Source: Paenibacillus massiliensis 2301065 = DSM 16942
GTDB lineage: Bacteria > Bacillota > Bacilli > Paenibacillales > Paenibacillaceae
DNA: 64,000 bases
Direction of reading: 5' to 3'
Assembly: GCF_000377505.1 (NCBI RefSeq)
Contig: NZ_KB898186.1
Span: forward strand, 186,001 to 250,000
In this document: in pieces, positions 16,026 through 25,324 of the stretch
How the letters are laid out: every line of letters starts with the position of its first letter
Numbering within the stretch: position 1 is the first letter of the stretch
The notes under the pieces: model-generated
What the model was told of the DNA's origin: nothing
The model's database searches: none
The model's input: the letters and a program-made list of their open reading frames with translations, nothing else
Made by a program: the position numbers and the translations under genes

Positions 16026-16982
16026 TTGACCGTAGGAAATGTATACAAAGCACTTGAGCTGCAGCAGCCAGATCAATATGAGCTGGATGGGCTGGAGGTT
16101 GGTGTAACTTCGAATTGTAATCTCAAATGCGACTACTGCTGTGCCTATAAGCGTGATGACGGAAATTGCATCAGCGGCCAAGAGGTCATTCGCGTGATCA
16201 GTGAGCTACCTACGCTGAAGCGGGTGCGCTTGTCCGGCGGTGAGGTCACCCTGAGATTTCAGGACTGTCTGGACATTATTCAATACTGCTCCAGCCATGG
16301 GATTGATACACAGCTGAATACGAATGCCAGCCTGCTTAATGAACGGCGTGTCATGCAGCTACATGAAGCTGGTGTGTCCAATATTCACATTTCATATAAC
16401 TTTACGGATGCTGAGCGGTATGCTGCTTACTATCGAGTGCCTGCCCAAGTCCATGCGAAGATCGAACATAACATTCGAGCTTGTACAGAAGCAGGTATCA
16501 GCACCGTGTTGGAGACGCTACTGTTCGATGAGACACAGGGCCGGATGCTGGACATCAGTGATCGTGTATATGATCTGGGTGTCAGAATCCATGAGATCCA
16601 GAACAGCATCATTATGGATCATCGTGGCTGGAACAAGATCGCTTCACGCGAAGCACTGGTTCGTTCGGTTCAGGAGCTCATTGCGCATAAGCAGGAAGAT
16701 ATGATACTTTACTTTACATGTATGGATCGCTTTGCGGATCGTCTCGGACTTCAAGGCCAGCCTGGGGTGTACTTCTCCAATTGCGTAGATGGTACTCGTC
16801 AGCTTCATTTGCACGGGAACGGAGACATCATTATCTGTGAGCTCTGTCATCCGGTGGTGATCGGCAATATCTATCAAGGTACGTCTCTGAGTGATATATA
16901 TCAGAATAGGCCACAGGCCTTACAGGAATATCTGGAGAAGCTGCCATGCCCGGCGTATGAAGCACTCTTCGGCGGTGAGTGA
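16026..16982 (+). CDS. Radical SAM protein with C-terminal SPASM-like cysteines
   Basis: 318 residues. The radical SAM cluster motif is CNLKCDYCC (CxxxCxxC) near residue 37, followed by LSGGEVTL (GGE) and QLNTNASLL. The C-terminal part has further cysteines (FSNCVDG, IICELCH, LPCPAYE) and the typical GNIYQGTSLSDIYQN, so a second, partial SPASM/twitch cluster is likely. Such enzymes modify peptides or cofactors; the substrate is unknown, and I found no RiPP precursor next to it. The TTG at 16026 has GGGAGG at nine bases; the open frame reaches GTG 15942, which lacks a ribosome binding site and lies inside the leader structure. Confidence 0.8.
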   Translation: MTVGNVYKALELQQPDQYELDGLEVGVTSNCNLKCDYCCAYKRDDGNCISGQEVIRVISELPTLKRVRLSGGEVTLRFQDCLDIIQYCSSHGIDTQLNTNASLLNERRVMQLHEAGVSNIHISYNFTDAERYAAYYRVPAQVHAKIEHNIRACTEAGISTVLETLLFDETQGRMLDISDRVYDLGVRIHEIQNSIIMDHRGWNKIASREALVRSVQELIAHKQEDMILYFTCMDRFADRLGLQGQPGVYFSNCVDGTRQLHLHGNGDIIICELCHPVVIGNIYQGTSLSDIYQNRPQALQEYLEKLPCPAYEALFGGE

Positions 16983-17050
16983 ACCTAAGTTATCAATTAA
17001 CCTTTAGCTAATGATAGCGAGTACGCTTGTTCATCATATGAACCATGTGG

Positions 17051-17076
17051 CCGGATGCATTCGTATCCGGTTTTTT
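17051..17076 (+). terminator. Terminator after radical SAM gene
   Basis: CCGGAT and ATCCGG around GCATTCGT, followed by six T. Confidence 0.9.
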
Positions 17077-17246
17077 GGTATACCCTGAGCAGGAAGGACC
17101 ATACTATGCAGACAGTGCATGGTTAGGGATATCCGTGTTCAGTCATCCAGAAAGGGATGCAGTGAAGCATCGGGATTCATTTCGATATATGGGGCAAGAA
17201 GTATGATCCATGGCTGTGGTATGTATTCAAGCTGGGAGGCTGTGTA

Positions 17247-17723
17247 ATGGGCAAAAAGATGAACCTGCTAATCTTCAGTGGGGATTACGATAAGGTCATG
17301 GCTGGATTGATTCTGGCTAATGCTGCTCGGGATATGGACGTGGAGGTGACGCTTTTCTTTGCATTCTGGGGGCTGTTGGTGCTGCGTGACCCGGAACGAA
17401 TGACGAACGAAGGCAAGACGCTGCATGAGAAAATGATGAGCTGGATGACACCCAAGGGACCGGAGGAGCTGCCGCTCTCACATATGAACTTCAGTGGACT
17501 GGGCAAACAGATGATGACAGATATGATCGAGGAGCACGAGGCTCCAAAGCTGATTCATTACCTTAAGGGGGCACGCAAGAAGGATGTTCGGTTCTGTGCC
17601 TGCAAGCTGTCTGTCGAGATCATGGGCTTCAAGCCAGAGGAGTTCATTCCAGAAGTTGAGATTATGGATGCCCAGGCATATTTGGGGGATGCGCTTCAGT
17701 CGGATATGCAGCTGTTCATATAG
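17247..17723 (+). CDS. DsrE/DsrF/DrsH-like family protein
   Basis: 158 residues: LLIFSGDYDKVMAGLILANAARDMDVEVTLFFAFWGLLVLRD is the hallmark opening of DsrE/DsrH-like sulfurtransfer folds, and DVRFCACKLSVEIMGF contains the only cysteine pair (CAC). ExxDA in EIMDAQAYLGDAL completes the fold. The family shuttles sulfur or persulfide in the cytoplasm, often beside rhodanese or thiol peroxidase genes, none of which is here. ATG 17247 follows GGGAGG with a seven-base gap. Confidence 0.85.
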   Translation: MGKKMNLLIFSGDYDKVMAGLILANAARDMDVEVTLFFAFWGLLVLRDPERMTNEGKTLHEKMMSWMTPKGPEELPLSHMNFSGLGKQMMTDMIEEHEAPKLIHYLKGARKKDVRFCACKLSVEIMGFKPEEFIPEVEIMDAQAYLGDALQSDMQLFI

Positions 17724-17733
17724 GCAAAATTCC

Positions 17734-17773
17734 AAAAAGCCCCTGCATACATTGCAGGAGCTAACTCGGGCTT
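17734..17773 (-). terminator. Terminator of the acetate-transporter gene (minus strand)
   Basis: AAGCCC and GGGCTT enclose a CCTGCA/TGCAGG hairpin. On the minus strand the stem ends in GGGCTTTTTGG. It may also serve the convergent DsrE-like gene weakly. Confidence 0.65.
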
Positions 17774-17813
17774 CATTTACGCTGAATAGCTTCTAAATAC
17801 CTAAGTGAATAGG

Positions 17814-18437
17814 CTAGCTGCGAGGCTTGAAAATACCAAACGGACGTCCTACAGGAAGGAACACTCGTCCAAAATGGACATTCAGTACCGCTGCGCCTGC
17901 GCCATAAAGGGATAGCAAACCGATCGCCATCTCAGAGTATGCTGCCAGTGCGTGTGATGCTTCCTCTGCAATTCCGAAGGCGTTCAGTGTGAGTCCAAGG
18001 AACAGGAAGTCGATCAGCAGGAAAATGAAGAATAGTACCTTGTGTGTCTCCATGGCCCCGATGGTCATGAAGATGGTGAAGATCAGGTACCCTGCGAATG
18101 CAAAGCCAAGCTGACGTCCATCCACCTGAGCGGCCAGCTCAGGGCCGAACGTGCCGAGCTTGATCATCCAGCCAGCTGCCATAGAGAACCAGAAGAACGC
18201 ATAGGCTCCGAAGGCTGTCATGCCGAAGGTGTTGTTGTGCTTGGCATCCAGCAGACATGCTAGTAGCTGGGCACAAGCTCCCAGGAATACGGCCCATGGA
18301 ATGACGAGGCCAAGGCCTTCAGTCAGGCCCAGCTTTTGGGACGAAGCGACGAGTGTGACGATCGCCAGCCCGAATAGACCAATCCCGCTAGGATCGGCCG
18401 TTACAATCTTGACTTGAGTATGCGATGCGCTTTGCAT
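17814..18437 (-). CDS. Acetate uptake transporter family protein (GPR1/FUN34/YaaH)
   Basis: 207 residues with six hydrophobic segments. DPSGIGLFGLAIVTLVASSQ is close to the family signature NPAPLGLxxFxxxT. GMTAFGAYAFFWFSMAA is the second conserved helix region. Members import acetate or succinate by proton symport through the cytoplasmic membrane. The Asn-Pro-Ala of the signature is altered to Ala-Asp-Pro-Ser-Gly, so selectivity may differ. It is a single-gene unit. Confidence 0.88.
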   Translation of the reverse strand: MQSASHTQVKIVTADPSGIGLFGLAIVTLVASSQKLGLTEGLGLVIPWAVFLGACAQLLACLLDAKHNNTFGMTAFGAYAFFWFSMAAGWMIKLGTFGPELAAQVDGRQLGFAFAGYLIFTIFMTIGAMETHKVLFFIFLLIDFLFLGLTLNAFGIAEEASHALAAYSEMAIGLLSLYGAGAAVLNVHFGRVFLPVGRPFGIFKPRS

Positions 18438-18653
18438 GTGTTGCCAATGCCTCCAATATTATGGGTTCGTCATCTCCGCACGGAAATGATACAGCCTACA
18501 GTATAACGGATGTGAACACGTTCGCATAGAGCATAAATTGGGAAAGCTTTGTGTCGGGAATGGACCACTGCTGCGGAGCTCAGTACATAGTGAACAGATG
18601 TGATTGTAGCCTGCTCAGGAGGTATATTCATGATTAATAGAATAAAAGGAGAG

Positions 18654-18690
18654 AAAAAGAGACCTGATTCAGAGTGAGTCAGGTCTCTTC
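18654..18690 (-). terminator. Terminator of the DUF805 gene
   Basis: AAGAGACCTGA and TCAGGTCTCTT are perfect arms around a 10-base loop. Reading leftward, the stem is followed by TTTTTCTC. Confidence 0.85.
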
Positions 18691-18729
18691 TATGCTCAAA
18701 TGCTGTATTTTGCATGCTGTTATAAGAAA

Positions 18730-19086
18730 TTAGTATTTGTCTCCAGAGAACTTCGGATTAGGTCCATATTGATTATCCGTTGGCTCGCTATCGAGGCAAA
18801 TGAAATACAGTACAACAAAAGCACCGAATGGAACGAAACTAAGCAAGTACCACCAACCGGATTTGCCGATATCATGTAGACGACGAATAATTACGGCCAA
18901 ACTAGGAAGCATAACAGCCAGAGAGTACAGGTAGACTAGTAGAAGCTCAATGCCAATCAGTTGCCCTATTATGGCAAGAACTAGAACAGCGATAGCATTG
19001 AATAGCGCAAACATCCAGTACTCTTTGCGTCTTGCTCTTCCAGAGAAGCCAACATAATTTTTCAACACCTTTAAGTACCATTCCAT
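18730..19086 (-). CDS. DUF805 membrane protein (YhaH-like)
   Basis: 118 residues with about three membrane helices. The DUF805 pattern is complete: WYLKVLKNYVGFSGRARRKEYWMFALFN at the N-terminus, then PSLAVIIRRLHDIGKSGWWYLL and a polar C-terminus (GPNPKF). Its function is unknown. GAGGAGG lies about 13 bases before ATG 19086, a long gap, so an unrecognised start a little nearer cannot be excluded. It is monocistronic. Confidence 0.92.
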   Translation of the reverse strand: MEWYLKVLKNYVGFSGRARRKEYWMFALFNAIAVLVLAIIGQLIGIELLLVYLYSLAVMLPSLAVIIRRLHDIGKSGWWYLLSFVPFGAFVVLYFICLDSEPTDNQYGPNPKFSGDKY

Positions 19087-19376
19087 AAAAAAATAAATTC
19101 CTCCTCAAAAATATGTAATATTAATCACAGCATTCAGCATCCGACAAATTATACCTTAATTAGCGTATGTCGGAAAGACCATAATATTCCTGAAAAGATA
19201 AAATTAATAACATAAATAGATTTTTTTAAGTTATATTGATGTGAGCTTTGAATTTTGGCTATGCTAGCAGTCTGAATACGAGATTATAAGCATATACATA
19301 GGATCAAATAAAAATAAGCTTATTATAAGCATGATATGATATATTTGAGAAAATATGACTATTAGGGGGAGCAACT

Positions 19377-20117
19377 TTGGTAGGACGTAGTGGTAATCCG
19401 ACATTAAATGACAACACTTTTGAACGGGACGACTTTTATGGCTCACACGAGCCAATGACGATTGGGGGCACGGTCAACAAGGCATTCATGACATTGGCCA
19501 TTCTAATCGGTGCAGCTATCGTTTCCTGGACCATGTATTTCAACGGGTATTCAGTGGGAGGACTCATCATCGGTGGAGCTATTGCAGGATTGGTTCTGGC
19601 CTTGATCATTTCCTTCAAACCAACAACAGCGCCATATTTGGTACCTGTATACGCTATTGCGGAGGGTCTGTTCGTGGGAGCACTGTCTGCGAACTACGAG
19701 GCTTTATACTATGGAATTACCCTGCAAGCCGCTCTGTTGACCATGAGTGTATTTGTAGCTCTGTTGTTGGCTTATAAATCAAGGGTCATTCAGGCTACCC
19801 AGAATTTCAGATTAGGCGTATTTGCTGCCACTGCAGGCATTGCATTAATGTACCTGCTGAGCTTTGTTCTGAGCTTCTTTGGTATTACCGTACCTTATCT
19901 TCATGATAACAGTCTGATCGGTATCATTATCTCGCTCGTCATCGTTGTAGTAGCTGCGCTCAATCTGGTCCTGGACTTTGACTTCATTGAGAGAGGGGCT
20001 GAGCAGGGGGCACCCAAGTATATGGAGTGGTACGGTGCTTTCGGCCTGATGGTTACGTTGGTGTGGCTGTATCTGGAGATGGTCCGTCTTCTCGCGAAGC
20101 TGCGCAGTCGTGACTAA
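19377..20117 (+). CDS. Bax inhibitor-1/YccA family membrane protein
   Basis: 246 residues with seven hydrophobic segments after a polar N-terminus (NPTLNDNTFERDDF). FKPTTAPYLVPVYAIAEGLFVGALSA and LVLDFDFIERGAEQGAPKYMEWYGAFGLMVTLVWLYLEMVRLL are typical of the BI-1-like branch annotated YccA in actinobacteria and Firmicutes. BI-1 members form pH-sensitive calcium leaks. The start is TTG 19377 after AGGGGGAG. A 13-bp palindrome GCTTATTATAAGC (19318-19330) lies in the AT-rich upstream region and may be a regulatory site. Confidence 0.9.
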   Translation: MVGRSGNPTLNDNTFERDDFYGSHEPMTIGGTVNKAFMTLAILIGAAIVSWTMYFNGYSVGGLIIGGAIAGLVLALIISFKPTTAPYLVPVYAIAEGLFVGALSANYEALYYGITLQAALLTMSVFVALLLAYKSRVIQATQNFRLGVFAATAGIALMYLLSFVLSFFGITVPYLHDNSLIGIIISLVIVVVAALNLVLDFDFIERGAEQGAPKYMEWYGAFGLMVTLVWLYLEMVRLLAKLRSRD

Positions 20118-20162
20118 TCGAGGCCAATCATCCTGTAGTCTTACAAATGACTATTATGTAGA

Positions 20163-20192
20163 AGCAATCTTCCGAGTGAAGATTGCTTTTTT
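20163..20192 (+). terminator. Terminator after BI-1-like gene
   Basis: AGCAATCTTC and GAAGATTGCT around CGAGT, followed by TTTTT. Confidence 0.9.
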
Positions 20193-20257
20193 GTGCTACT
20201 TATGCGCTTGAAGAGCTAAGTCCAATGAAGTGCTAAGTTCAATGAAGTGCAGCTACT

Positions 20258-20971
20258 CTAATTCGGCTTGCCTTTAATCAGGATGTTGGAGGCCTTGCCA
20301 AAGTCAATACCTACCTTACCTGTCAACTCGGCCACCTTCTGTGCCAGAACGACTGCATTTACACCACAGCAAATCAAAGCGACATCGAACTTGTCTTGGT
20401 TACGAATCATGAATTGTAGAGCTTCAGTCATCTGTCCGTATTGGACGAACGGGTAGGTCAACGTAACCTGCATCCGGTAAGGATCATTCTGCAGTACGCT
20501 CTTCAGTTGCGCAATCGATTGATACATGAGCATAATTCGTCGTCCGTGCAGCATGGCCCAGAACCGCGGGTTCTGCGCGAGCTGGCGATTGATCCATGCT
20601 GGACAGGTGTGTGTGGGATGGATTTGATAGTGGGTCATGATCTTGTTCGTCAGCTCTCGCTTGAGATAAGTAGGAGCCTGGATAATCTGATCCCCGGGGG
20701 GTAGCAGACCTACAATACTGGCTCTGCGGATTGAACGGACCAGTAGATTCCTGAGTGAAATATTAGGAAGCTTCACTCCCTTGTGTCCCTGATTGGCTTT
20801 GATGACCCAAGGCTCCTGCAGGATATCATCCATGGACATGACGGAATTTTGTGACAGTACCAGGTTCTCCCCGTCGCCAATCCGAACCAGTGAAAAGGGT
20901 TGCCCTGTCTCCAGGGCCATACCAATTCTTCGGATGACTTCTTCTTGCCCCAGATGGACGCTATTGGCCAT
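20258..20971 (-). CDS. GT-D fold glycosyltransferase-like protein
   Basis: 237 residues. FSLVRIGDGENLVLSQ carries the D-G-E motif of the GT-D fold (SP_1767-like, earlier DUF1792), where Asp/Glu bind the UDP-sugar metal. FDVALICCGVNAVVLAQKVAELTGKVGIDFGKASNIL is the typical C-terminal Rossmann-like end. ATG 20971 (MANSVHLGQ) follows AAGGAG with a nine-base gap and is preferred to ATG 20998. It is divergent to the rhamnosyl-transferase-like gene, so it probably belongs to the same surface-glycan cluster. Confidence 0.85.
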   Translation of the reverse strand: MANSVHLGQEEVIRRIGMALETGQPFSLVRIGDGENLVLSQNSVMSMDDILQEPWVIKANQGHKGVKLPNISLRNLLVRSIRRASIVGLLPPGDQIIQAPTYLKRELTNKIMTHYQIHPTHTCPAWINRQLAQNPRFWAMLHGRRIMLMYQSIAQLKSVLQNDPYRMQVTLTYPFVQYGQMTEALQFMIRNQDKFDVALICCGVNAVVLAQKVAELTGKVGIDFGKASNILIKGKPN

Positions 20972-21232
20972 ATCAGCACACTCCTTTGCAGCTTGCATCT
21001 CCTCGTAGAGATTCTATGAACAAAAGCGTGCGGACGCTTGTACTCCAGACCTGATTGGAGTCAGAAAAACAACCTGTTCCGCCTTTGCACCCGATACCAT
21101 ATCGCGGCAGAGCTAGCGAATAACTATCTTTTCTAATAGCTAGCGATTGTCCATTCCAATTGAAAGGTTCATTCATAAGTTAATATATGCTGCGAGCATA
21201 GGAGAAGGATATCAACGCAAGGAAGTGAGTGA

Positions 21233-21919
21233 ATGTCAAGCAAAAGAGTTGTGATTGAAATCAATTTCAACAACTATGGCATCGACCCTGCAAGGCTGAC
21301 GGAGTCGTGGATTGCCAACCGGATCGCCATCTTTCATAAATATACGCTGCGAAGTCTGAAGAAGCAGACGAATCAAGATTATTTGTGTCTAATCAAGACA
21401 GCAGGCGACTGCGAGCAGATCATCAAGTCTGTTCTAGGCAAATATCCACCGCTTCCACCACATATCCGCTTTGTGACCAGTATCGAGGCCAAACGTCAGA
21501 CCGAAGCCTATATTGCAGGCTATGAGGATTTGTACATCGCCCGCCAGGATTCGGATGATCTCTTTCACAAGACCTTCGTCCAACAGCTCCACCAGTTCAA
21601 GCATAAGCCTATCACCCAAGTGCTGATTACCCAGAATGGCTACATGTGGGATACCGTAGAGAACAGCATGATACCGATGTATTTTGAATCACCGCAATAT
21701 TATACCCTCATCTATAGTGTTAAAGCCTTCATGGCTGGCAAGCGCTATAAGCTTCCCGGAGGACACGGCTATGCCATCAAGATGCGCCATGAGCTACTGA
21801 AGCCGCGTAACTATGTCAACATCGTGCATCCTTCCATAACCTCTAAGAAGCGGCTGCCGGCGCATATTACCAGACTGACCCCCGCTAATATGAAGAACAT
21901 TCTGAATGACTTTATGTAG
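21233..21919 (+). CDS. Putative rhamnosyl transferase family protein
   Basis: 228 residues. VVIEINFNNYGIDPARLTESWIANRIAIFHKYTLRSLKKQTNQDY and YIARQDSDDLFHKTFVQQL match the family annotated as putative rhamnosyl transferase (PF11316-like), with the QDSDD acidic cluster in the place of the DxD nucleotide-sugar site. The enzyme would add a sugar to a cell-surface glycan or spore or S-layer glycoprotein. It heads a rightward run of three genes (glycosyltransferase, SDR dehydratase, methyltransferase) with short gaps. Confidence 0.8.
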   Translation: MSSKRVVIEINFNNYGIDPARLTESWIANRIAIFHKYTLRSLKKQTNQDYLCLIKTAGDCEQIIKSVLGKYPPLPPHIRFVTSIEAKRQTEAYIAGYEDLYIARQDSDDLFHKTFVQQLHQFKHKPITQVLITQNGYMWDTVENSMIPMYFESPQYYTLIYSVKAFMAGKRYKLPGGHGYAIKMRHELLKPRNYVNIVHPSITSKKRLPAHITRLTPANMKNILNDFM

Positions 21920-22004
21920 TTAGCATTTGGGCATTCAAATCCAGAGTAGGACAATACCGAACCGGTAGCTACCTTTAACATTCCAAGACAGGAAGGAGAT
22001 TCTC

Positions 22005-23012
22005 ATGTTCAAAGACAAGACGATTCTGATCACAGGTGGTACGGGATCGTGGGGGTATGAGTTGACTCGGAAGCTGCTTAAGAAAGCCCCGCGCGAGATT
22101 CGTATCTTGTCCCGTAATGAATTCTCTCAGGTCAAAATGCAGCGAACGTTTCAGTCGGATGTAATCAAGTTCATCATTGGTGACGTACGGGATTATGAGG
22201 CCGTTCATGAGGCTTGCCGCGGTGTGGATTATGTATTCCATCTCGCTGCGCTCAAGCATGTGCCTGTCTGTGAGGAATACCCGCAGGAAGCGCTCAAGAC
22301 CAACGTGCTTGGCACGGAGAATATTATTAAGGCCAGTATTGAGCAGCGGGTGGAAAAGGTTATTGATGTCTCTACCGACAAGGCTGTGGACCCGATTAAT
22401 TTCTACGGCATGACCAAGGCGCTCGGAGAGAAGCTGATGATTCGAGCCAACCGGTTGAGTCCGCATACCCGCTTTGTATGTATCCGCGGAGGTAACGTGC
22501 TGGGGACGAATGGCAGCGTGGTGCCACTGTTCAAGCAGCAGATTCTGGATGGTCAGGATCTCACACTTACGCAAAAGGATATGACCCGGTTTTTCCTAAC
22601 CGTCTCGGAGGCCATTGATCTGTTGCTAGAGGCTTCACATGCGGCAATTGGCGGGGAGACGTTCGTGATGAAGATGAATGCTTGTCTGATTACGGATCTG
22701 GCCAAGACACTGGGCAAGTACTTAGCCAAGCGTGAGGTAGGCTTTAGAGAGATCGGGATTCGCCCGGGAGAGAAGCTGCATGAGGACCTGGTGTCACCGT
22801 ATGAATCTCCATACACCTACAAGTACAGCGAGCAATACTATGTCATATTGCCTTCCCATCCTTCAACGGAGCTGGTGGAGAGGTATAAGACATATCCGGC
22901 GGTTACCTTTGACAAATACCATTCCAATGCAAATCTTCTAGATGAAGAGGGGATTGCGAATTTGTTGAAAAGAGGCGGCATGCTGGCCGCGGATGCCCGT
23001 CCGCTCAGATAA
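22005..23012 (+). CDS. UDP-GlcNAc 4,6-dehydratase-like SDR (CapD/FlaA1/PseB type)
   Basis: 335 residues: ILITGGTGSWGYELTRKLL binds NADP; FHLAALKHVPVCEEYPQEALKTNVLGT and DVSTDKAVDPINFYGMTKALGEKLM supply the catalytic region (DKA and Y-G-x-T-K). This is the small cytoplasmic branch (PseB-like), not the membrane CapD. It makes a 4-keto-6-deoxy sugar nucleotide, a precursor of rare aminosugars on surface glycans. The adjacent glycosyltransferase and methyltransferase fit that role. ATG 22005 follows AGGAAGGAG. Confidence 0.92.
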   Translation: MFKDKTILITGGTGSWGYELTRKLLKKAPREIRILSRNEFSQVKMQRTFQSDVIKFIIGDVRDYEAVHEACRGVDYVFHLAALKHVPVCEEYPQEALKTNVLGTENIIKASIEQRVEKVIDVSTDKAVDPINFYGMTKALGEKLMIRANRLSPHTRFVCIRGGNVLGTNGSVVPLFKQQILDGQDLTLTQKDMTRFFLTVSEAIDLLLEASHAAIGGETFVMKMNACLITDLAKTLGKYLAKREVGFREIGIRPGEKLHEDLVSPYESPYTYKYSEQYYVILPSHPSTELVERYKTYPAVTFDKYHSNANLLDEEGIANLLKRGGMLAADARPLR

Positions 23013-23044
23013 CCGCTTGGATAATAGGCGGGAGGTAAAGTCAG

Positions 23045-23890
23045 ATGGCGAATAATGATCAGGTGAATCTGCGCTATTATGGCTTGGTGAATTCCGAGCA
23101 GTCCCATGAAGCTACACGCCAGCGCGTACACTGGATATGCAAGCGAGTGGTGGGGAACACAGTGCTCGACATTGGCTGCAGTCAAGGGATCACCTCCATA
23201 TTGCTAGCCCGCGAAGGCTTTCAGGTCACAGGAATTGATATCGAGGATACAAGCATCAAGTATGCCAAGAGTGAGCTGATGAAGGAATCGTTGCTGGTGC
23301 AAAAGAAGGCGCGTTTTCTACTCAAGGATATAACGATGCTGCAGCCTAAGGAAGGTACGTATGACACGGTCATCATGGGGGAGATTCTGGAGCATTTCTC
23401 TCAGCCTAACAAGCTGCTGTCAGCTGCTCATCGTCTGCTGAAAAAGGGAGGGAGGGTCATTATTACGGTGCCCTTCGGCTACCTTCCCTTTCATGATCAT
23501 AAGCAGTCCTTCTATGTGGGGAGCTTGTGTAGACTGCTGGAGTCCTATTTTGATGAACTGAGTGTCGAGGTACAGAGCAAATATATATGCTATGCAGGTC
23601 GCAGGAAGGATCAGATTAGCAAGCAGATTGATACGGACTTCAAGGTTCCACAATTACTCAAGTGGATGCAGCTGGATCAAGCTCAGTATCTTGAGTATGA
23701 GAAGAAGGGCGATAAGCTACTCAGGGAACGCAAGCAGTATATGGACAGCAGGGATAAGAAGCTGCAAGAGATGCGTCAGCAATCCGAGCAGCTTGGCAAG
23801 CAGATTGAGGTGCTGCGAGCTCAATTGGCGCAGGAGCGAGTGAACGTTGCCCATTTGCGAGGACAGCTGAACAGCGGACCAGGGAATTAA
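23045..23890 (+). CDS. Class I SAM-dependent methyltransferase with C-terminal coiled coil
   Basis: 281 residues. VLDIGCSQGITSILLAREGFQVTGIDIED is motif I, DTVIMGEILEHFSQPNKLL motif II, and LLKKGGRVIITVPFG motif III. From about residue 210 the chain turns into a charged coiled coil (REKQ/E-rich, ending KQIEVLRAQLAQERVNVAHLR), a feature of methyltransferases acting with polymerising or membrane glycosyltransferase complexes. It is the last gene of the glycan cluster, 32 bases after the dehydratase. The acceptor may be a sugar hydroxyl. Confidence 0.88.
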   Translation: MANNDQVNLRYYGLVNSEQSHEATRQRVHWICKRVVGNTVLDIGCSQGITSILLAREGFQVTGIDIEDTSIKYAKSELMKESLLVQKKARFLLKDITMLQPKEGTYDTVIMGEILEHFSQPNKLLSAAHRLLKKGGRVIITVPFGYLPFHDHKQSFYVGSLCRLLESYFDELSVEVQSKYICYAGRRKDQISKQIDTDFKVPQLLKWMQLDQAQYLEYEKKGDKLLRERKQYMDSRDKKLQEMRQQSEQLGKQIEVLRAQLAQERVNVAHLRGQLNSGPGN

Positions 23891-24010
23891 GATTCAGAAT
23901 GCTTGTCATAGTACGTAATCTGCGGATTCAAGTGTGCATGAGCGTCTCTGCCAATGGGCAGTCCATGATCAAGCTATAGAGATGCATAGTCAGACTATGG
24001 AAAGGATGTG

Positions 24011-24040
24011 AAGGCTGCCTAAGGGCAGCCTTCTTGTCTT
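24011..24040 (+). terminator. Terminator of the glycan operon
   Basis: AAGGCTGCC and GGCAGCCTT around TAAG, then CTTGTCTTT. About 120 bases after the methyltransferase stop. Confidence 0.85.
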
Positions 24041-24185
24041 TGAATTAGACCATGCAGCGGTGGCCACTTCCCGCAGTATTGGCTACCTTGTAATGATGGT
24101 TGTATTCACGATATGGAGCCCGTCCACCTGCTATTCTCTACTCATGCAGTGATGGTTCCATCCCCATGGGTCTGCTCAGGTGTGA

Positions 24186-25163
24186 TTATTCTACGGGCAG
24201 GCGATATACAGCAAAAGGCTCCTGATGAATATAACGGCTGCTCGCATTCTCCAGCCGCTGTGCGATGTCGTCACTGTAGGACAAGTCTACACTTGGCAGG
24301 CTTTCAAGCAGCTGCTCTGGACGAGTGGCACCTACAATAACCGTAGAGACCGCAGGCTGGTGCATGAGCCAGGCCAGTGACAGAGCTACAGGACTGGTAT
24401 TCAGCTCAGCAGCCAGCGTTCCAACCGCTGTCCCGAGTTGAATCCGATCTGGACTCAGAAAGCGTGAGAAGTTAGGGTCCGTGTCTGCTCTGGACCCTGA
24501 AGGAACTTGTCCCTGAGCATATTTGCCTGTCAGGATTCCTCCAGCAAGGGGGAAGTAAGGGATAATACCGATGCCCTGATCAAGGCAGAGAGGCATCAGC
24601 TCTCTCTCAGGAGTGCGATCTGCAAGGGAATAACTGACCTGGACGGATATATAACGAGCGAACCGCTGTTGCTCACTGATGCTGAGTGCCTTCATGAGCT
24701 CCCAGGCTGCATAGTTAGATGCTCCGATATAGCGGATTTTACCGGCAGATATCAGATCATCCAATGTGCGAAGAGTCTCTTCCAGTGGTGTTGATGGATC
24801 GAAGGTGTGAATCTGATACAGATCTACATAGTCAGTCTTGAGGCGACGAAGACTGTCCTCCAATTCGCGCTGGACATGGAGACGCGAAGAACCAGCTTGA
24901 TTCGGCCCCTGTCCGCGAGGTAATCCGGCCTTGGTCGCCAGCACAGCCTCATGTCGTCGCCCTTGCAGCGCAAGACCAATGATGCGTTCCGACTCTGTGT
25001 TGGCATAGATATTGGCGGTATCCAGGAATTGTATCCCTGCATCGAGCGCGGTGTGGATGATTCGAATGGAGCTCTCCTCGTCAGCTCGTTTCCCAAAGGC
25101 ATTCGTGCCCAGTCCTAATGCAGATACCTGTAGACCACTGTGCCCCAGACGGCGGTAATGCAT
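24186..25163 (-). CDS. Aldo/keto reductase
   Basis: 325 residues in a TIM-barrel pattern: YRRLGHSGLQVSALGLGTNAFG at the N-terminus, FLDTANIYAN (catalytic Asp and Tyr), VLATKAGLPRGQG (Lys), YVDLYQIHTFDPSTPLEETLRTLDDLISAGKIRYIGASN (His) and VIVGATRPEQL for NADPH binding. It reduces aldehydes or ketones with NADPH in the cytoplasm. ATG 25163 follows AAAGGAG with an eight-base gap and is preferred to GTG 25172. It may be co-transcribed with the MFS gene at its right, about 160 bases upstream. Confidence 0.95.
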   Translation of the reverse strand: MHYRRLGHSGLQVSALGLGTNAFGKRADEESSIRIIHTALDAGIQFLDTANIYANTESERIIGLALQGRRHEAVLATKAGLPRGQGPNQAGSSRLHVQRELEDSLRRLKTDYVDLYQIHTFDPSTPLEETLRTLDDLISAGKIRYIGASNYAAWELMKALSISEQQRFARYISVQVSYSLADRTPERELMPLCLDQGIGIIPYFPLAGGILTGKYAQGQVPSGSRADTDPNFSRFLSPDRIQLGTAVGTLAAELNTSPVALSLAWLMHQPAVSTVIVGATRPEQLLESLPSVDLSYSDDIAQRLENASSRYIHQEPFAVYRLPVE

Positions 25164-25324
25164 GTTGCTCACTCCTTTGCATTCAGTTGGTCCTATTATT
25201 GCAAATACTCACTGGGCCATGCAATGTGCCAGCTACTGTGTCAGTGCGCTCTTACTTAAAGTGACCCATTCGTGCCACGTGCAGCTCCTCGTGCTTGGCG
25301 CCCTCCTCTTGGTCCTACTGCGTG

